NCBI RefSeq assembly: GCF_017355265.1
Contig: NZ_JADIJQ010000024.1
Span: forward strand, 1-46,335
From: Tessaracoccus sp. SD287
GTDB taxonomy: Bacteria; Actinomycetota; Actinomycetes; Propionibacteriales; Propionibacteriaceae
DNA: 46,335 nt
Direction of reading: 5' to 3'
Below, one piece after another: positions 45,354 through 46,335 of the stretch (positions are counted from its first letter, which is position 1; each line of letters opens with the position of its first letter). Made by a program: the position numbers and the translations under genes. The notes beneath the pieces were generated by a model. The model did no database searches. It saw only the letters and a list, made by a program, of their open reading frames with translations, and was not told where the DNA came from.

Positions 45354-45943
45354 TGACCGACCTCGTGGTGACCGACACCGGCAAACCGACGGGATCGGTG
45401 CTGCGGTGGTGGCACTGGTTGCTGGCCATCGGGGGAGCGGCGCTGGGCATCGCGGCCGGTGTGGCCGCCGGCCTCGGCCTCGTCGGCTCGCTGGCCTTTG
45501 CGGTCGTCGCGGGGGCCAGCGCGATGTTGGTCGCTATCGACATCGCGACGCACACGTTGCCCCACCGGATCGTCCTGCCGACCCTCGTCGCCGCCGTGGT
45601 GCTGTTGGGCGTGGAGGCGCTGCTCGGTGCCGGGCTGGGAACCTGGGGGCGGGCGCTGCTGGGGGCGTTGGTCGCGACCGCAGTGCTGTTCGTGCTGGCT
45701 TTCATCAACCCTGCAGGGCTGGGTCTGGGCGATGTCGCCTTCGTGGCGCCGCTGGGTCTGGTGCTGGGATGGCTGGGCTGGGGCACCCTGGCGGTGGGCC
45801 TGCTGGCGGCCTTCGTCCTGAACGGGCTGCTGATCGGGCTGCTGCTGGCCCTGCGACGGTCCGGTCGCGGGGCAGAGGTGCCGTTCGGGCCCAGTCTGGT
45901 GCTCGGCGCTGTGATCGCGGTGGCGCAAACGCTGCTCGTCTGA
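45353..45943 (+). CDS. tadV: Prepilin peptidase, A24 family (TadV/CpaA-like)
   Basis: 196 residues, an integral membrane protein of about six helices. The two catalytic Asp of this aspartic protease family are Asp63 (AIDIATHTLPHRIVLP) and Asp127 (GLGLGDVAFVAPLG). It cleaves the leaders of Flp and the TadE-like pseudopilin at the membrane. It lacks the N-terminal methylase domain of type IV PilD, as expected for Tad peptidases. It ends the plus-strand run; the convergent secreted gene follows 36 nt later. Confidence 0.9.
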   Translation: MTDLVVTDTGKPTGSVLRWWHWLLAIGGAALGIAAGVAAGLGLVGSLAFAVVAGASAMLVAIDIATHTLPHRIVLPTLVAAVVLLGVEALLGAGLGTWGRALLGALVATAVLFVLAFINPAGLGLGDVAFVAPLGLVLGWLGWGTLAVGLLAAFVLNGLLIGLLLALRRSGRGAEVPFGPSLVLGAVIAVAQTLLV

Positions 45944-45979
45944 CGCGCACGAGGGCTCACGGCCAACCCAGCGAAGGAC

Positions 45980-46335
45980 TCAGCCGGCGGTGCTCGTGGG
46001 ACTCAGCGACACGGGAGGTGTGGTGGGCAGACCCGGGACGCGTCGATGGCAGGTGCCGTCATAGGGATCACCTGACTTGTCACCACCCTCGCCGGGGCAG
46101 TAGTCCGGTGTAGGCGGCGAGGTCGGCGGCGAAGGAGCCGTGGTGGTGGGCGTTTGCGTCGTGACGACGGTCGTCGGCTTTGGTGTAGTGGTCTGCGGCG
46201 GTGTGCCGCACCGCCGGTCGTAACGGTCACCGGTCCAGTCACCGTTGGGGCAGACGTCCTTGGTGGGCTCGACGATCACCGGTGCGGTGGTGGTGGGGGC
46301 CTGGTACGAGGTGGTCTCGACGACCGAGGGGGTTG
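45980..46335 (-). CDS. Secreted-type protein with paired Cys motifs (5' truncated by window edge)
   Basis: Frame open to the last base, so the start is outside. The visible 117 residues are Thr/Pro-rich linkers separating two copies of a short Cys motif: CPNGDWTGDRYDRRC and CPGEGGDKSGDPYDGTC (pattern CPxG...GDxYDxxC). I do not recognise a named family; the motif size suggests a small disulfide or calcium-binding module repeated along an extracellular stalk, somewhat like Excalibur but different in detail. Function is unknown. It is convergent to the tad operon. Confidence 0.7.
   Translation of the reverse strand, partial: TPSVVETTSYQAPTTTAPVIVEPTKDVCPNGDWTGDRYDRRCGTPPQTTTPKPTTVVTTQTPTTTAPSPPTSPPTPDYCPGEGGDKSGDPYDGTCHRRVPGLPTTPPVSLSPTSTAG

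Overview
The window is a high-GC chromosomal segment from a Gram-positive actinobacterium. The layouts tig-clpP1-clpP2-clpX, valS/folC-DUF4233-ndk and TIGR03960 radical SAM-DUF2344-rne are characteristic of Actinomycetota. A Propionibacteriaceae-like host is my best guess, but I cannot prove it from the sequence alone. Protein export signals, a monoderm-type Tad pilus without a secretin, and many TANNNT boxes placed 5-7 nt before a start codon (apparent leaderless transcripts) fit this assignment.

Left accessory part (1-14.2 kb): a secreted Excalibur protein cut by the window edge is coupled to a secreted HNH (DUF1524) nuclease. A long nested hairpin and tRNA-Pro(UGG) follow. Next comes an SRPBCC-family gene broken by an in-frame amber codon, then a histidyl-FAD oxidase, a flavin reductase-like gene, a DUF427 protein and a CBS-pair protein. 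An unrecognised minus-strand protein is next, and then an AT-rich regulatory region in front of a very large secreted multicopper oxidase. That oxidase has N-terminal beta repeats and three C-terminal Fn3 domains, and it is also interrupted by one in-frame amber codon, before its C-terminal copper ligands. A lipoprotein and a ScyD/ScyE-family secreted protein close this part.

Core housekeeping part (14.3-38.1 kb): tRNA-Gly(UCC), trigger factor (tig), an AI-2E family transporter, clpP1-clpP2-clpX (proteolysis), a nitrilase-superfamily amidase, and a long-chain acyl-CoA synthetase with an aberrant ATP loop. On the minus strand are a MauE/DoxX-like protein with a DsbA-like thioredoxin and an archaeal/Rickettsia-type valS with a small partner gene. 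On the plus strand are folC, a DUF4233 membrane protein, ndk, a TIGR03960 radical SAM protein, DUF2344 and rne. A cupin-MFS transporter pair in reverse orientation sits between the radical SAM and DUF2344 genes, which are normally adjacent.

Tad/Flp pilus part (38.1-45.9 kb): flp pilin, tadE, a tadG-like gene, cpaB, tadZ, tadA, tadB, tadC and a TadV-type prepilin peptidase, mostly joined by ATGA/TGATG overlaps. The pilin has its own promoter, a leader with two mutually exclusive hairpins (one terminator-like) and a strong terminator after it. This arrangement should make pilin in excess and may allow regulated attenuation. The flp-tadE-tadG block looks lower in GC than the assembly genes after it. 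The window ends in a convergent, truncated secreted protein with paired Cys motifs.

The most noteworthy observations are the candidate attenuator in front of flp, the two amber-interrupted genes, the unusual multicopper oxidase architecture, and the repeated use of long dyads at gene ends.
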